64,000 nucleotides of DNA, taken from contig JAACTC010000005.1 of the NCBI GenBank assembly GCA_009993635.1, positions 620,001-684,000 on the forward strand, in the 5' to 3' direction. The stretch comes from Erythrobacter sp. (GTDB lineage: Bacteria; Pseudomonadota; Alphaproteobacteria; Sphingomonadales; Sphingomonadaceae). The notes under the pieces are model-generated. The model did no database searches. It was not told the DNA's origin and worked only from the letters and a program-made list of their open reading frames with translations. This document shows, one piece after another, positions 25,772 to 35,199 of the stretch. The number at the start of each line of letters is the position of its first letter. Positions within the stretch are counted from its first letter, which is position 1. Made by a program: the position numbers and the translations under genes.

Positions 25772-26700
25772 TCGGCGACGTTCGCGTTGTGCTCTTCCAG
25801 CGTTTCGGCGAATTCGTGCCCGCCGGTCCCATCGGCGACCATGTACAGCGCATCGGTCTCTGCCGGATTGAGCACGGCGGCAATCGATTCGCGGCCCGGA
25901 TTTGTAATCGGCCCCACCGGCAATCCGACGCGGGTATAGGTGTTGTATCCGTTCACCGAGGCGATTTCGGATCGGCGAATGCGACGCCCCAGCGGCTTTC
26001 CCTTGGTGATCGGGTAGATGATCGTCGGGTCCGCCTGCAGCAGCATCCCATCCTTCACCCGGTTGGAATAGAGCCCCGCGACCATCCGGCGTTCACGGGC
26101 CACGCCCGTTTCCTTCTCCACGATGGAGGCGAGCGTCACTGCGTCCTGAATATTGTCGACCGCGATGTCGTCCGCCCGCTTGGGCCATGCCTCTGCCAGG
26201 TAGTTGCGCATCGCCGCCTGCATCCGGGCGAGGACGGCTGCGCGGTCTTCGCCACGTTCGAAATCATAAGTGTCGGGCAGAACGCTGCCTTCCTTGGGCA
26301 CCGGAATTTCACCGGTCAGCAGGTCTTCGGCCATCAGCGTTTCGTAGACGAGGATCGAGGGCATCCCTTCGGGAATGGTGACGAAGCGGCGGATGACCTC
26401 GCCATGCTGCAGCGTGTCGAGGATGCTCGCCGGGCTGGCACCGCGCGGCAGCAGGAACTCGCCCGCCTTGATGGGATCGTCCCCGCCGAGCACCTTCGCG
26501 CGCAGCAGAAACGCGTCCTGACTGGCGATCAGCCCCTGTTCCTGAAGCTGACCGGCAACGGAGGTAAGCGTCGAGCCGGAGCGGACAATGAACGACGTCT
26601 CATCGCGCGAAGGCCCCTCCCCATACCAGCCCCAGGCAAACCAGCTGCCCGAAAGCGCGATGGCAATCAGGACCAGAGCGGCCAGCGCGCGGATCATCAA
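25735..26700 (-). CDS. mltG: Endolytic murein transglycosylase
   Basis: The 321-residue inner-membrane protein has an N-terminal helix (about 3-24), then a LysM-like region (SFIVRSGSTLTSVAGQLQEQG). The YceG catalytic domain follows, with the active-site Glu in ASIVEKETGVARER and the conserved DPTIIYPITKGKPLGRRI and SVNGYNTYTRVGLPVGPITNPG segments. It cleaves nascent glycan strands and probably terminates peptidoglycan chains. The start overlaps the fabF stop by four bases, so fabF-mltG-2H gene form one unit, an order common in alphaproteobacteria. Confidence 0.94.
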   Translation of the reverse strand: MMIRALAALVLIAIALSGSWFAWGWYGEGPSRDETSFIVRSGSTLTSVAGQLQEQGLIASQDAFLLRAKVLGGDDPIKAGEFLLPRGASPASILDTLQHGEVIRRFVTIPEGMPSILVYETLMAEDLLTGEIPVPKEGSVLPDTYDFERGEDRAAVLARMQAAMRNYLAEAWPKRADDIAVDNIQDAVTLASIVEKETGVARERRMVAGLYSNRVKDGMLLQADPTIIYPITKGKPLGRRIRRSEIASVNGYNTYTRVGLPVGPITNPGRESIAAVLNPAETDALYMVADGTGGHEFAETLEEHNANVAEWYKLRRDRGEM

Positions 26701-27956
26701 GCGATCTTCGACATCACGAGGCTGGCATTGGTGCCACCGAAGCCGAAGCTGTTGTTGAGCACGGCATTCACTTCGCGCTTCTTGGCGGTGTGCGGCACCA
26801 GATCGACGCCCTCGGTGCCATCATCGGGATCGTCAAGATTGAGCGTGGGCGGCACAATCTGGTCACGAATGGCGAGGATGCAGAAAATGCTCTCCACCGC
26901 GCCCGCGCCGCCCAGAAGGTGGCCGATGGCGGACTTTGTGCTCGACATGGACGCGCCGCCCAGATCGTCCCCGAACACGCGCTTGGCCGCCGCGAGCTCG
27001 ATCGTGTCGGCCATGGTCGAGGTGCCGTGGGCGTTGATGTAGTCGATATCGCCCGGCTCGAGCCCTGCCTTGCGCAGCGCCATCCGCATCGAGAGTTCTG
27101 CGCCCTTGCCTTCGGGATGCGGCGCGGTGACGTGGTAGGCATCGCCCGAGAGGCCATAGCCGACCACCTCGGCGTAGATCTTTGCGCCGCGCGCCTTGGC
27201 GTGCTCGTATTCTTCCAGCACCACGACACCCGCACCCTCGCCCAGCACGAAGCCTTCGCGGTTGCGATCATAGGGGCGGCTGGCCTGTTCGGGACGGTCG
27301 TTGTAGCCGGTGTTGAGCGCGCGCGCCTGCGCGAAGCCGGCAATGCCGAGCGGGTTGATGGTCGATTCCGAACCGCCTGCCAGCATGATGTCGGCGTCGT
27401 CGTCGCGAATCATCCGTGCCGCATCCCCGATCGAATGCGCACCGGTGGAGCACGCGGTGACAACGGCATGGTTCGGCCCCATCAGGCCGTAGCGGATCGA
27501 TACCTGCCCGCTGATGAGGTTGATGATGCGCCCGTGGACGAAGTGCGGGCTGACGCGGCCCGGACCACGCTCGTGCAGGTTGATCGATTCCTGTTCGATC
27601 CCCGGCAGGCCGCCGATCCCGGCACCGATCGAAACGCCGGTGCGTTCCTTCGTCGCCTGGTCCATTTCGGTGAGGCCAGCATCCTCCATCGCCTGCCCGG
27701 CCGCATCGAGGCCATAGACGATGAACGGATCGACCTGGCGCTGGATCTTGCTGTCGACGCGCTTGTCTGGGTCGAATCCCCACTCGTGATCCTTGCCCTT
27801 CACCTCGCAGGCGATGGTCGCCTTCTGGTTGGAGGCATCGAAACGGGTGATCGGGCCGGCCCCGCTCTTGCCCGCAATCAGGTTTTCCCACGAGGTCTCG
27901 ACATCGCCGCCCAGCGGGGTGACGAGGCCAAGTCCGGTTACGACAACGCGGCGCAT
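26697..27956 (-). CDS. fabF: Beta-ketoacyl-ACP synthase II
   Basis: The 419-residue condensing enzyme elongates fatty acids by joining acyl groups with malonyl-ACP. The catalytic Cys is in [15 protein letters not shown]; the two His are in [11 protein letters not shown] and [16 protein letters not shown]. The N-terminus [17 protein letters not shown] is typical, so ATG 27956 is used rather than the longer open frame. It lies 108 bases after acpP, the usual fatty acid pairing, and overlaps mltG. Confidence 0.97.
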   Translation of the reverse strand: MRRVVVTGLGLVTPLGGDVETSWENLIAGKSGAGPITRFDASNQKATIACEVKGKDHEWGFDPDKRVDSKIQRQVDPFIVYGLDAAGQAMEDAGLTEMDQATKERTGVSIGAGIGGLPGIEQESINLHERGPGRVSPHFVHGRIINLISGQVSIRYGLMGPNHAVVTACSTGAHSIGDAARMIRDDDADIMLAGGSESTINPLGIAGFAQARALNTGYNDRPEQASRPYDRNREGFVLGEGAGVVVLEEYEHAKARGAKIYAEVVGYGLSGDAYHVTAPHPEGKGAELSMRMALRKAGLEPGDIDYINAHGTSTMADTIELAAAKRVFGDDLGGASMSSTKSAIGHLLGGAGAVESIFCILAIRDQIVPPTLNLDDPDDGTEGVDLVPHTAKKREVNAVLNNSFGFGGTNASLVMSKIA

Positions 27957-28064
27957 ACTTCTCTCCAAAAACAGCACAGGCCCGGCCCGCTTACCGGGTC
28001 GGGCCTGCAAATGGCGGCGACAACGCGCCGCCGCAAGAACATTGCGGGCTTAGCCCCTTGGGAC

Positions 28065-28301
28065 TTAGCCCTTGTGCTCTTCGATGTACTTGGTGGCATC
28101 GCCGACCGTGCTGATCTTCTCAGCCGCGTCGTCGGGGATTTCCACACCGAATTCTTCTTCGAACGCCATCACCAGCTCGACGATGTCGAGGCTGTCCGCG
28201 CCCAGATCGTCGATGAAGCTGGCGTCCTGCTTCACCTTGTCGGCTTCGACGCCCAGGTGTTCGACGACAATCTTCTGTACGCGGTCGGCGGTATCGCTCA
28301 T
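28065..28301 (-). CDS. acpP: Acyl carrier protein
   Basis: The 78-residue acidic protein has the 4'-phosphopantetheine attachment serine in [19 protein letters not shown]. It carries growing acyl chains for fatty acid synthesis. The start ATG 28301 has a GAGAGGC ribosome site about 8 bases upstream. It is followed by fabF on the same strand. Confidence 0.97.
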   Translation of the reverse strand: MSDTADRVQKIVVEHLGVEADKVKQDASFIDDLGADSLDIVELVMAFEEEFGVEIPDDAAEKISTVGDATKYIEEHKG

Positions 28302-28472
28302 TACTGTGCCTCTCAGGTGTTCGTGAATTGAATTGGCGTTTGCCCTAATCAACGCCGCGCACGCTGGCAAGTGCCCGTGCGCATCGATCGAGCACCGCTT
28401 TCATCCGCGCCGGTAGCACCGAAAAGGCCGCTTGGTGACGCGACGCGCTGGCTTCTGACCTCGCATATCCGG

Positions 28473-28518
28473 CAAGATTGCCCGATCAGCGTCGCTTTGC
28501 GACGAAACGGCGATCTTG
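28473..28518 (+). promoter_or_regulatory. Nested hairpin in the leader of the DUF2383 gene
   Basis: Outer arms CAAGATTGCC (28473-28482) and GGCGATCTTG (28509-28518) pair with one G-U, and enclose an inner perfect hairpin CGTCGC-TTT-GCGACG (28490-28504). It lies 73 bases before the DUF2383 start codon, between divergent genes. It may be a structured 5' leader element, a binding site or an end of a short RNA. No known riboswitch class was recognised. Confidence 0.45.
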
Positions 28519-28590
28519 TGGGCTGGGACAAGGATAGAAAGCCTGTCTGGTCGGTTGAGATACCATAACCAATATAGGAACTTATTCAAA

Positions 28591-29019
28591 ATGACCGACA
28601 CACTCAAAAGCCTCACCGAGACGACTTACGATTCTGTCGAGGGATATCGCAGGGCGGCTGAAAAAGCCGATAGCCCTGCGCTCAAAACCGCACTCAATCA
28701 GCGCCGCGAAAAGCGAGAGAAAACGCTCGGCACGCTAAATGCGGAGCTGACGCGCCAGGGCGCTGATGCAGTCTCGAGCGGCACGGCGCAGGGCGCGGCC
28801 CACCGCATGTGGGTCGATATAACCGACATGTTCGAACGCGGCGACGAAGCGGCAGCCGAACGTGTCGAGGAAGGTGAAGACCATCTTGCAGGCGAGTTCA
28901 AGAACGCGTTGGACGGCCAGGATCTCGACCCCGCAGAACGCGAAATCGTGCAGACCTGCTATAACGAAATCTCCGCCGGCGAGCGGTTCGGAGACATCAT
29001 CGAAAAGCAGTACGATTGA
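28591..29019 (+). CDS. DUF2383 / PA2169-family four-helix-bundle protein
   Basis: The 142-residue acidic helical protein fits the ferritin-like PA2169 (DUF2383) family. It starts LKSLTETTYDSVEGYRRAAEKA, has repeated helical segments with Glu and Lys, and ends ERFGDIIEKQYD. These proteins are commonly stress-associated; the metal-binding state and function are unknown. ATG 28591 has AGGA 12 bases upstream. The GC content just before it is lower than in neighbouring genes, consistent with a promoter. It converges on aspS across a strong terminator. Confidence 0.82.
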   Translation: MTDTLKSLTETTYDSVEGYRRAAEKADSPALKTALNQRREKREKTLGTLNAELTRQGADAVSSGTAQGAAHRMWVDITDMFERGDEAAAERVEEGEDHLAGEFKNALDGQDLDPAEREIVQTCYNEISAGERFGDIIEKQYD

Positions 29020-29040
29020 TCAGATCGGAAGCAAATGCAG

Positions 29041-29070
29041 AACGGCGTGCGGAGTGATCCGCACGCCGTT
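29041..29070. terminator. Bidirectional intrinsic terminator
   Basis: A 13-base perfect stem AACGGCGTGCGGA / TCCGCACGCCGTT closes over the four-base loop GTGA. It has A residues on the left edge and T residues on the right. It sits between the convergent DUF2383 gene and aspS and can serve both. Confidence 0.88.
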
Positions 29071-29080
29071 TTCGTAGGCT

Positions 29081-30901
29081 TCAGGCGTCGCCCGCGCGAT
29101 CGACCCGGGTTGCCTCGGCGCTGTCCGGCTTGGGCTGCTCGACCGTGCGAATGCTGAGTTCGCGCAGCTGCTTCGGCGACACGACCGAGGGCGCGCCCAT
29201 CATCAGGTCCTGCGCGCGCTGGTTCATCGGGAAGGCGATGACTTCGCGGATGTTCGGCTCGTCGGCCAGCAGCATCACGATGCGGTCGATCCCCGGGGCC
29301 GAGCCGCCATGCGGCGGCGCGCCGAGCTTGAACGCCTCGATCATGCCGCTGAAGTTCGCGTCGACATCTTCCTTCGAATAGCCCGCGACCTCGAACGCCT
29401 TGTACATGATGTCAGGCCGGTGGTTCCGGATCGCGCCCGAACTCAGTTCGTAGCCGTTGCACACGATGTCGTACTGCCACGCCTTGATCTCGAGCGGGTC
29501 CTGGTTTTCCAGCGCCTCCATCTCGCCCTGCGGCATCGAGAAGGGGTTGTGGCTGAAATCGACGCGCTTCAGTTCCTCGTCGTATTCGAACATCGGGAAG
29601 TCGACGATCCAGCAGAACTTGAAGCAGTCCGGTTCGATCAGTTCGAGCGTTTCGCCAACGCGGGTGCGCGCGGCACCGGCCAGCTTGGCCGCTTCCTTGG
29701 GCTTGCCCGCCGCGAAGAACAGGCCGTCGTTCTCGCCGAGGCCCAGCTCGTCGTAGATCTTCTGCATGTTCTCGGAGCCGTGGTTCTTGGCGATTGGTCC
29801 GCCGAACTCGCCCTGCTTGCGGGTGACGTAGCCGAGGCCCGAATACCCTTCGCGCCGCGCCCAGTCGTTCATTTCGTCGAAGAACTTGCGGCTCTTTTCG
29901 TTGGTGTTCGGCGCGGGGATAGCGCGCACGATACCGCCACCGCCGACGATCTTCTCGAAGATACCGAATCCGCTCTTCTCGAAGTGATGCGACACGTCGG
30001 AAATCAGGATCGGGTTGCGCAGGTCGGGCTTGTCGCTGCCGTATTTCAGCATCGCTTCGGCATAGGGGATGCGCGGGAATTCGCCCGCGGGCGTCACGCT
30101 TTTGCCGCCGGAGAACTCCTCGAACACGCCTGCGAGCACAGGCTCGATCGTGTTGAACACGTCTTCCTGCGTGACGAAGCTCATTTCGAAGTCGAGCTGG
30201 TAGAATTCGGGGCTGCGGTCGGCCCGCAGGTCTTCGTCGCGGAAGCATGGCGCGATCTGGAAATAGCGGTCGAAACCGGCGACCATCAGCAGCTGCTTGA
30301 ACATCTGCGGCGCCTGCGGAAGCGCGTAGAACCGACCCGGATGCAGGCGGCTGGGCACCAGATAGTCGCGCGCGCCCTCGGGGCTGGATGCGCCCAGGAT
30401 CGGCGTCTGGAATTCGGAGAAACCCTGGTCGATCATCCGGCGGCGCAGGCTGGTGATGACCTTGTTGCGCAGCATGATATTCTTGTGAACGCGCTCTCGG
30501 CGAAGGTCGACGAAGCGGTATTTCAGGCGGATATCTTCGGGATATTCCTGTTCGCCAGCGACGGGCAGCGGCAGCTCCTCGGCGGCGGACTGCACGGTAG
30601 CCGACTTGGCGAACACCTCGATATCGCCGGTCGGCAGGTTGGCGTTGCGCGTTTCCTGCGACCGCGCCTTCACGACGCCGTCGATGGTAATGACGCTTTC
30701 GGATTTCAGCGAATCCAGCAAGCCCAGCGCCTCGCTATCCTCGTCCGCCACGATTTGCGTAATCCCGTAATGATCGCGCAGGTCGATGAAAAGGACACCG
30801 CCATGATCGCGCTTGCGGTGGACCCAGCCGGACAGGCGAACGGTCTCGCCAACGTCGCTTTCGCGAAGCTGTGCGCAGTTATGGGTGCGATAGGCGTGCA
30901 T
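29081..30901 (-). CDS. aspS: Aspartyl-tRNA synthetase (probably non-discriminating)
   Basis: The 606-residue class IIb synthetase has an N-terminal anticodon-binding OB fold ([22 protein letters not shown]). A catalytic core follows with motif 2 [20 protein letters not shown] and motif 3 [13 protein letters not shown], and an inserted GAD domain lies between. His33 in the RDHGG segment matches the signature of synthetases that charge both tRNA-Asp and tRNA-Asn, whereas E. coli has Leu there. If so, Asn-tRNA is made by GatCAB; this is inference. It is a single gene flanked by a terminator at its 3' end. Confidence 0.96.
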   Translation of the reverse strand: MHAYRTHNCAQLRESDVGETVRLSGWVHRKRDHGGVLFIDLRDHYGITQIVADEDSEALGLLDSLKSESVITIDGVVKARSQETRNANLPTGDIEVFAKSATVQSAAEELPLPVAGEQEYPEDIRLKYRFVDLRRERVHKNIMLRNKVITSLRRRMIDQGFSEFQTPILGASSPEGARDYLVPSRLHPGRFYALPQAPQMFKQLLMVAGFDRYFQIAPCFRDEDLRADRSPEFYQLDFEMSFVTQEDVFNTIEPVLAGVFEEFSGGKSVTPAGEFPRIPYAEAMLKYGSDKPDLRNPILISDVSHHFEKSGFGIFEKIVGGGGIVRAIPAPNTNEKSRKFFDEMNDWARREGYSGLGYVTRKQGEFGGPIAKNHGSENMQKIYDELGLGENDGLFFAAGKPKEAAKLAGAARTRVGETLELIEPDCFKFCWIVDFPMFEYDEELKRVDFSHNPFSMPQGEMEALENQDPLEIKAWQYDIVCNGYELSSGAIRNHRPDIMYKAFEVAGYSKEDVDANFSGMIEAFKLGAPPHGGSAPGIDRIVMLLADEPNIREVIAFPMNQRAQDLMMGAPSVVSPKQLRELSIRTVEQPKPDSAEATRVDRAGDA

Positions 30902-31088
30902 GGTGGAACTTTCCGGTTCGGGGATTAGGCGCTAGGGGCGTGGCCAGAGCTCAATGGCGAACGCCGCGAAAGCATGCGCGCGCTAACAGGCGAATGGCCC
31001 GGTTTTGTCAAGCCGGGCGCGCTTCATTCCATGGGCCGATACAGCCCGAGGGCGGCACTCCGCCCCGCTAGGGAAAGACCGAAGACCG

Positions 31089-32267
31089 ATGAAAATTCAT
31101 GACCTTATCACGACTACCGACCGCCTGGCCGAACTGTGCGAGCGGTTCGCCGACAATGACTTCGTCTGTGTCGACACCGAATTCATGCGCGAAAACACCT
31201 ACTGGCCGGAACTCTGTCTGATCCAGATCGGTGACGAGAACGAAGCGGCGGCGATCGACCCCCTTGCCGACGGGATCGACCTCAAGCCGCTGCTCGACCT
31301 GCTGACCGAGAACGAAGATGTGCTGAAAATCTTCCACGCGGGCAGCCAGGATGTGGAGATTTTCTACAACCTCACCGGCAAGACGCCGCACCCGATCTTC
31401 GACACGCAGATCGCGATGATGGCGATCAGCCAGTCCGAACAGATCGGCTATGCCAATCTGGTGGAACACTGGCTGGACAAGACGATCGACAAGGGCGCGC
31501 GCTTCACCGACTGGAGCCGACGCCCGCTCACCGACCGCCAGCTGGAATATGCCATCGGCGATGTGACCTATCTCGCGAAGATCTTCCCCAAAATCCTCAA
31601 GAAGCTGATGAAGACCGATCGCGGCGCGTGGCTCGATGCGGAGATGGAAAAGCTCGCCGATCCGGAGAATTACGCGATCGAGCCCGACAAGGCGTGGAAG
31701 CGTATCCGCGCACAGGGCCGCAATCCGCAGGTGCTGGGGCGGCTGAAGGCGCTCGCCGCGTGGCGCGAAGACGAGGCGCAGCACAAGAATATTCCGCGCG
31801 GCAGGATCATGCGCGACGAAACGCTGGCCGATATCGCATCGCATCCGCCCAAGAAGCAGGCGGACCTGGCCAAGGTGCGCGGCCTCTCCAATGCCTGGAA
31901 GGACAACGAAATCGGCAATCGGCTGATGGACGTGCTGGAGAATGCCAGGCCCCTGCCCGACGACGAGATGCCCGCTCGCACCAATCGCGGCGCACCGCTG
32001 GGCAAGGAAGGCGCGCTGGTGGCCGACCTGCTCAAGCTTCTGCTCAAGATCCGCGCGCGCGAGATCGACGTTGCGCCGCGCCTGCTGACCCGCTCGGGCG
32101 AGCTCGAGCAACTGGCCGCTGGCGTGCGCGATCTGCCGATCCTCGAAGGCTGGCGGCGCGAAGTCTTTGGCCGCGATGCGCTCGATCTGGTGGAGGGAAA
32201 GCTCGCCTTCGCGGTCGAGAACGGCAAGCTCAAGATGACGCATATTGATGACGAAGTGGAGGATTGA
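31089..32267 (+). CDS. rnd: Ribonuclease D
   Basis: The 392-residue 3'-5' exoribonuclease acts in tRNA 3' maturation. DEDDy exonuclease motifs are present: VCVDTEFMREN (Exo I, DxE), IFHAGSQDVEIF (Exo II) and LEYAIGDVTYL (Exo III with Tyr). An HRDC domain is in the C-terminal half (RLKALAAWREDEAQHKNIPRGRIMRDETL). ATG 31089 follows a GAAAGACCGAAGACC leader. The long open frame starting earlier has no support. Confidence 0.95.
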   Translation: MKIHDLITTTDRLAELCERFADNDFVCVDTEFMRENTYWPELCLIQIGDENEAAAIDPLADGIDLKPLLDLLTENEDVLKIFHAGSQDVEIFYNLTGKTPHPIFDTQIAMMAISQSEQIGYANLVEHWLDKTIDKGARFTDWSRRPLTDRQLEYAIGDVTYLAKIFPKILKKLMKTDRGAWLDAEMEKLADPENYAIEPDKAWKRIRAQGRNPQVLGRLKALAAWREDEAQHKNIPRGRIMRDETLADIASHPPKKQADLAKVRGLSNAWKDNEIGNRLMDVLENARPLPDDEMPARTNRGAPLGKEGALVADLLKLLLKIRAREIDVAPRLLTRSGELEQLAAGVRDLPILEGWRREVFGRDALDLVEGKLAFAVENGKLKMTHIDDEVED

Positions 32268-32277
32268 AGAACTCACA

Positions 32278-32369
32278 CCGCTCATCCTGAGCTTGTCGAA
32301 GGATCGCATTTTTTTTTAGCGCCGCTCGAGAAAGGAAGAACGGCCCTTCGACAGGCTCAGGGCGAGCGG
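32278..32369. repeat. REP-like imperfect inverted repeat (copy 1)
   Basis: A 25-base arm (32278-32302, core CCTGAGCTTGTCGAAGG) is matched, with three mismatches, by its complement at 32345-32369 (core CCTTCGACAGGCTCAGGG). The loop contains a run of nine T. It lies between rnd and oxyR. A diverged copy with the same TGAGCCTGTCGAA core occurs at 46101-46175. Confidence 0.8.
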
Positions 32370-32386
32370 GTCAGGGTCATCATTCT

Positions 32387-33283
32387 ATGTCCACCTACCT
32401 GCCCACTATCCGCCAGCTGCAATATCTGGTTGCGCTGCACGAGCACGGCCATTTCGGCCGCGCCGCCGAGGCCAGCTTCGTATCGCAGTCGACCCTTTCT
32501 GCCGGCATCCGCGAGCTGGAAACGCTGCTTGATGTGACGCTGGTAGAGCGAAGCCGCCGCGTGGTGCGCTTCACGCCGCTGGGCAATCAGGTGGTGGAGA
32601 AGGCACACGCGCTGCTGCGGCAGGCGGAAGACCTGTCCGATCTGGTCCGCGCGGCGGGCCAGCCGCTGACCGGCAAGCTGCGGATGAGCGTGATCCCCAC
32701 GATCGCGCCTTTCCTGCTCCCCCGCATTCTGCCGCGGCTGCGCAGCGAGCGGCCCGAGCTCGAACTGTTCCTGCGCGAGGAAACCAGCAGCGACGCGGTC
32801 GAATCGCTGCATCATGGCCGCGTCGATTGCGTATTGCTCGCCCTGCCCTTCCCCACCGGCGAGGTGGAGCAGGAGGTGATTTCAAAGGATCGCTTCTTCG
32901 TCGCCTATCCCGGGGACGAACCACGCGACCTGCCCAAGCAGATTCTGCCCGGAATGATCGAGGACGGCCGGTTGCTGTTGCTGGAAGATGGGCATTGCCT
33001 GAAGGAACACGCGCTGGCCGCGTGCAACCGCCCCGAATTGCGCGGCGCGACCAGCATGATCGGCACCAGCCTGCACACGCTCGTGCAGATGGTCGATAAC
33101 GGCCTGGGGGTCACGATGCTTCCGGAAATGGCGCTGGATGCAGGCATTCTGAATGGAACCAACGTGATCGCGAGGCCGCTCGATTCGCCTGCAGCTACGC
33201 GGGACATCGCGCTGATCTGGCGCAAGAACTCTCCGCGAGAGAGCGATTTCAAGCTGTTGGCAGGCGAATTGCGCGCCGGCTAG
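32387..33283 (+). CDS. oxyR: Hydrogen peroxide-sensing LysR-family regulator
   Basis: The 298-residue LysR-type protein has an N-terminal winged helix (LQYLVALHEHGHFGRAAEASFVSQSTLSAGIRELE) and an effector domain. The segment DGHCLKEHALAAC places Cys204 and Cys213 nine residues apart, as in the disulfide-forming pair of OxyR (Cys199/Cys208 in E. coli). It should therefore sense peroxide and activate antioxidant genes. No catalase or peroxidase gene is adjacent in this window. Its stop overlaps the stop of the convergent acyltransferase at a CTAG palindrome. Confidence 0.92.
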   Translation: MSTYLPTIRQLQYLVALHEHGHFGRAAEASFVSQSTLSAGIRELETLLDVTLVERSRRVVRFTPLGNQVVEKAHALLRQAEDLSDLVRAAGQPLTGKLRMSVIPTIAPFLLPRILPRLRSERPELELFLREETSSDAVESLHHGRVDCVLLALPFPTGEVEQEVISKDRFFVAYPGDEPRDLPKQILPGMIEDGRLLLLEDGHCLKEHALAACNRPELRGATSMIGTSLHTLVQMVDNGLGVTMLPEMALDAGILNGTNVIARPLDSPAATRDIALIWRKNSPRESDFKLLAGELRAG

Positions 33284-34365
33284 CTGGCGGACGCATCGTC
33301 TGGCTGCCGCGGCCGCGTGGCCATAGCCACCGCCGAAGGGCGCGGGAACGGCTTGATTGTCTCCACCCATTTGCCAACCACTGCCGCGAAAACCAGGATC
33401 GATAGCACCGCGATTACCGCCATATAGGATGCTTCGTCGATTCCGTAGAACAGAAGCAGCATGGGAAAATGGACGACGTAAAGAGAGTAGGAAAAGCTCG
33501 CCGTAGCAACGATCGAGCGTGAGTGAAATAGCCGTTTCGACTGCAGCGTTTCGGCCATGTGGATGGTAAACCACACACTGAACAGTACTTGGAATAGGCG
33601 CGTTGTCCAGAACCAGAGATCCGGGATCGCGATTATCAGCACTAGCCCGCCTATGGGTAATAGCGCACTGACCAGCATAAGGCGCCGGTTTGCCCAGCCC
33701 AGCATGTCTGAGGCGTGCAGAACCGATACGCCGAAGCCGGAAAGCCAGCACGCCCCCCACACGACAAACCACGGATCGGCAACGAATAGCAAGGGAAAGA
33801 GGGCAAGGCCGACCCAACCTATTCGCTTTCCAGTCATGCCCAAAAAAAGCAAAGCCGCCCCGAAATAAAACCACACTTCGTATGCTAGCGACCAGAGCGG
33901 GCCGTTCGCAGATACGGTCGGGCCGAGGATCCCGTTCAGGAACAGCGCCGTTCGCAAGAACCCGTCGAGTGAGATGCTCTCGCGGATTGTCGGAGTCAGG
34001 TACTCGCGGGTTCCCGACTGGAACACCATCGGGGCAATCGCCCAGCAGGCCCAAGTCACGAACAGCGCGAAGATGAAGGTGGGGATGATCCGGTTGAACC
34101 GTGCCGCGCCATATTCTTTCCAAACGAACACCCCCTCGCGCGTGTTCTTTGCGAGCGATTTGTGGATGAAAAAGCCGCTTAGGCCGAAGAATGCCATCAC
34201 CGCCGCGCCTGCCAAAGCCGGGAAGATAATTTCACCCTCGAAATAAAGGGGAACGGCGTGTCCAAGAAGAACGACGATCGCCGCACCGCCGCGCCACATG
34301 TCGAAATAACGTGACTGTTCTAGGCCGATCCGCCGGTTCGCGAACAGATTGGGCTTCATGGTCAT
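33280..34365 (-). CDS. Acyltransferase 3 family membrane protein (OafA-like)
   Basis: The 361-residue protein has about ten hydrophobic segments and the family features YFDMWRGGAAIVVLLGHAVPLYFEG (catalytic His region), FFGLSGFFIHKSL, RFNRIIPTF and GPLWSLAYEVWFYFGAALLF. Such enzymes O-acetylate or O-acylate polysaccharides, lipids or antibiotics. The start ATG 34365 has GAGAGGAG seven bases upstream. Base composition and codon choice look less GC-rich than in surrounding genes, and it is flanked on one side by intact oxyR and on the other by an oxyR 3' remnant in direct orientation. It is therefore probably a later insertion. Substrate unknown. Confidence 0.87.
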   Translation of the reverse strand: MTMKPNLFANRRIGLEQSRYFDMWRGGAAIVVLLGHAVPLYFEGEIIFPALAGAAVMAFFGLSGFFIHKSLAKNTREGVFVWKEYGAARFNRIIPTFIFALFVTWACWAIAPMVFQSGTREYLTPTIRESISLDGFLRTALFLNGILGPTVSANGPLWSLAYEVWFYFGAALLFLGMTGKRIGWVGLALFPLLFVADPWFVVWGACWLSGFGVSVLHASDMLGWANRRLMLVSALLPIGGLVLIIAIPDLWFWTTRLFQVLFSVWFTIHMAETLQSKRLFHSRSIVATASFSYSLYVVHFPMLLLFYGIDEASYMAVIAVLSILVFAAVVGKWVETIKPFPRPSAVAMATRPRQPDDASAS

Positions 34366-34449
34366 GCAGTGGCTCCTCTCAGGCCCCTGACCAGCAGATG
34401 GCAAGTTCCTCCCATTGAGGACGCCTTACGAAAAAAGCCATTCCAGTGC

Positions 34450-34650
34450 CAGTGGATACCGAATTTGGCAAAGAATCTGAGCCAATCGGCAACAGGCCCC
34501 GCTCGACCATGCCACCTGAACTGCTCGGGACGCCGGCATTCTGAACCGCACCAGGAAAATTGATTGTCCGCAAGACGTGTCGGTGGTGACGCGAGATATT
34601 GCATCAATCTGACAAAAGAGTTCACCCTGAGAGAGCAACGTCGAGCATCC
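34450..34650 (+). pseudogene. Decayed 3' fragment of an oxyR-like gene
   Basis: Plus-strand translation pieces align with the C-terminal part of the intact OxyR at 32387-33283. IPNLAKNL and EPIGNRPRSTMPPEL correspond to IGTSLHTL and QMVDNGLGVTMLPEM. After a frameshift, DAGILNRT corresponds to DAGILNGT, and VTRDIASI-stop-QKSSP corresponds to ATRDIALIWRKNSP. Frameshifts and stops make it non-functional. The copy lies about 1.1 kb from the intact gene in the same orientation, with the acyltransferase between them. Confidence 0.75.
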
Positions 34651-34683
34651 CTCTGAAGAGCTGCGCCCTTTCGACGTACGGCG

Positions 34684-35190
34684 TTGCGAGCGCCGATCAA
34701 TGCGTCGTTCCTCGATCTTGAGCTGCTCGGCCACCTCAATCCGATCAACGGAATGCCCGAACGCCCCGGCTGCTTTGGCACGATGGTGGCCGCGCTGCGG
34801 GAAGAGAAGCTGGAGCGTCAACTGGGCCGCATCAAGTGGGTGGTGGCGAAAAACCGGGTCCGCGCGGCGGAAAAGCGCCATATGAACCGGATCGACGAGG
34901 CGTTGGAGCGGCTGGCGGTCACCCATGATTTTCGCATCGGAGACGGGCTGAGCGAAAGACTGGCCTTTCGCGAACTGTTCCAGTTCGGCCTGACCCATCT
35001 CGATCTTGGTCTGATCCCCGAAATGGTGAAGCCGCAAGCGGCCAGCACGCAGGAAATCGCGCGCCTGATCGATAGCCTTGGAGTAAGGATGCCGACGTAT
35101 GCGGGCGGTCAGGATTGCCCCCGGTCGGCGGCTCGGGTGCTCAGACGGACGCGGGCTGATTTCCGTGCCGCGCTTAATGCGGCGATCTGA
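34684..35190 (+). pseudogene. MipZ/ParA-like ATPase fragment lacking the N-terminal P-loop half
   Basis: The open frame from TTG 34684 gives 168 residues matching the C-terminal half of MipZ, the division-plane regulator. Recognisable parts are APINASFLDLELLGHLNPI, RQLGRIKWVVAKNRVR, FRIGDGLSERLAFRELFQFGL and ARLIDSLGVRMP. The Walker A and switch region of MipZ (about 100 residues) is absent: in frame, a stop lies 30 bases upstream and the DNA before that is the oxyR remnant. It is therefore a headless fragment, presumably a partial duplicate with a functional mipZ elsewhere. Expression as a partial protein cannot be ruled out. Confidence 0.75.
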
Positions 35191-35199
35191 AGCTTCGCG

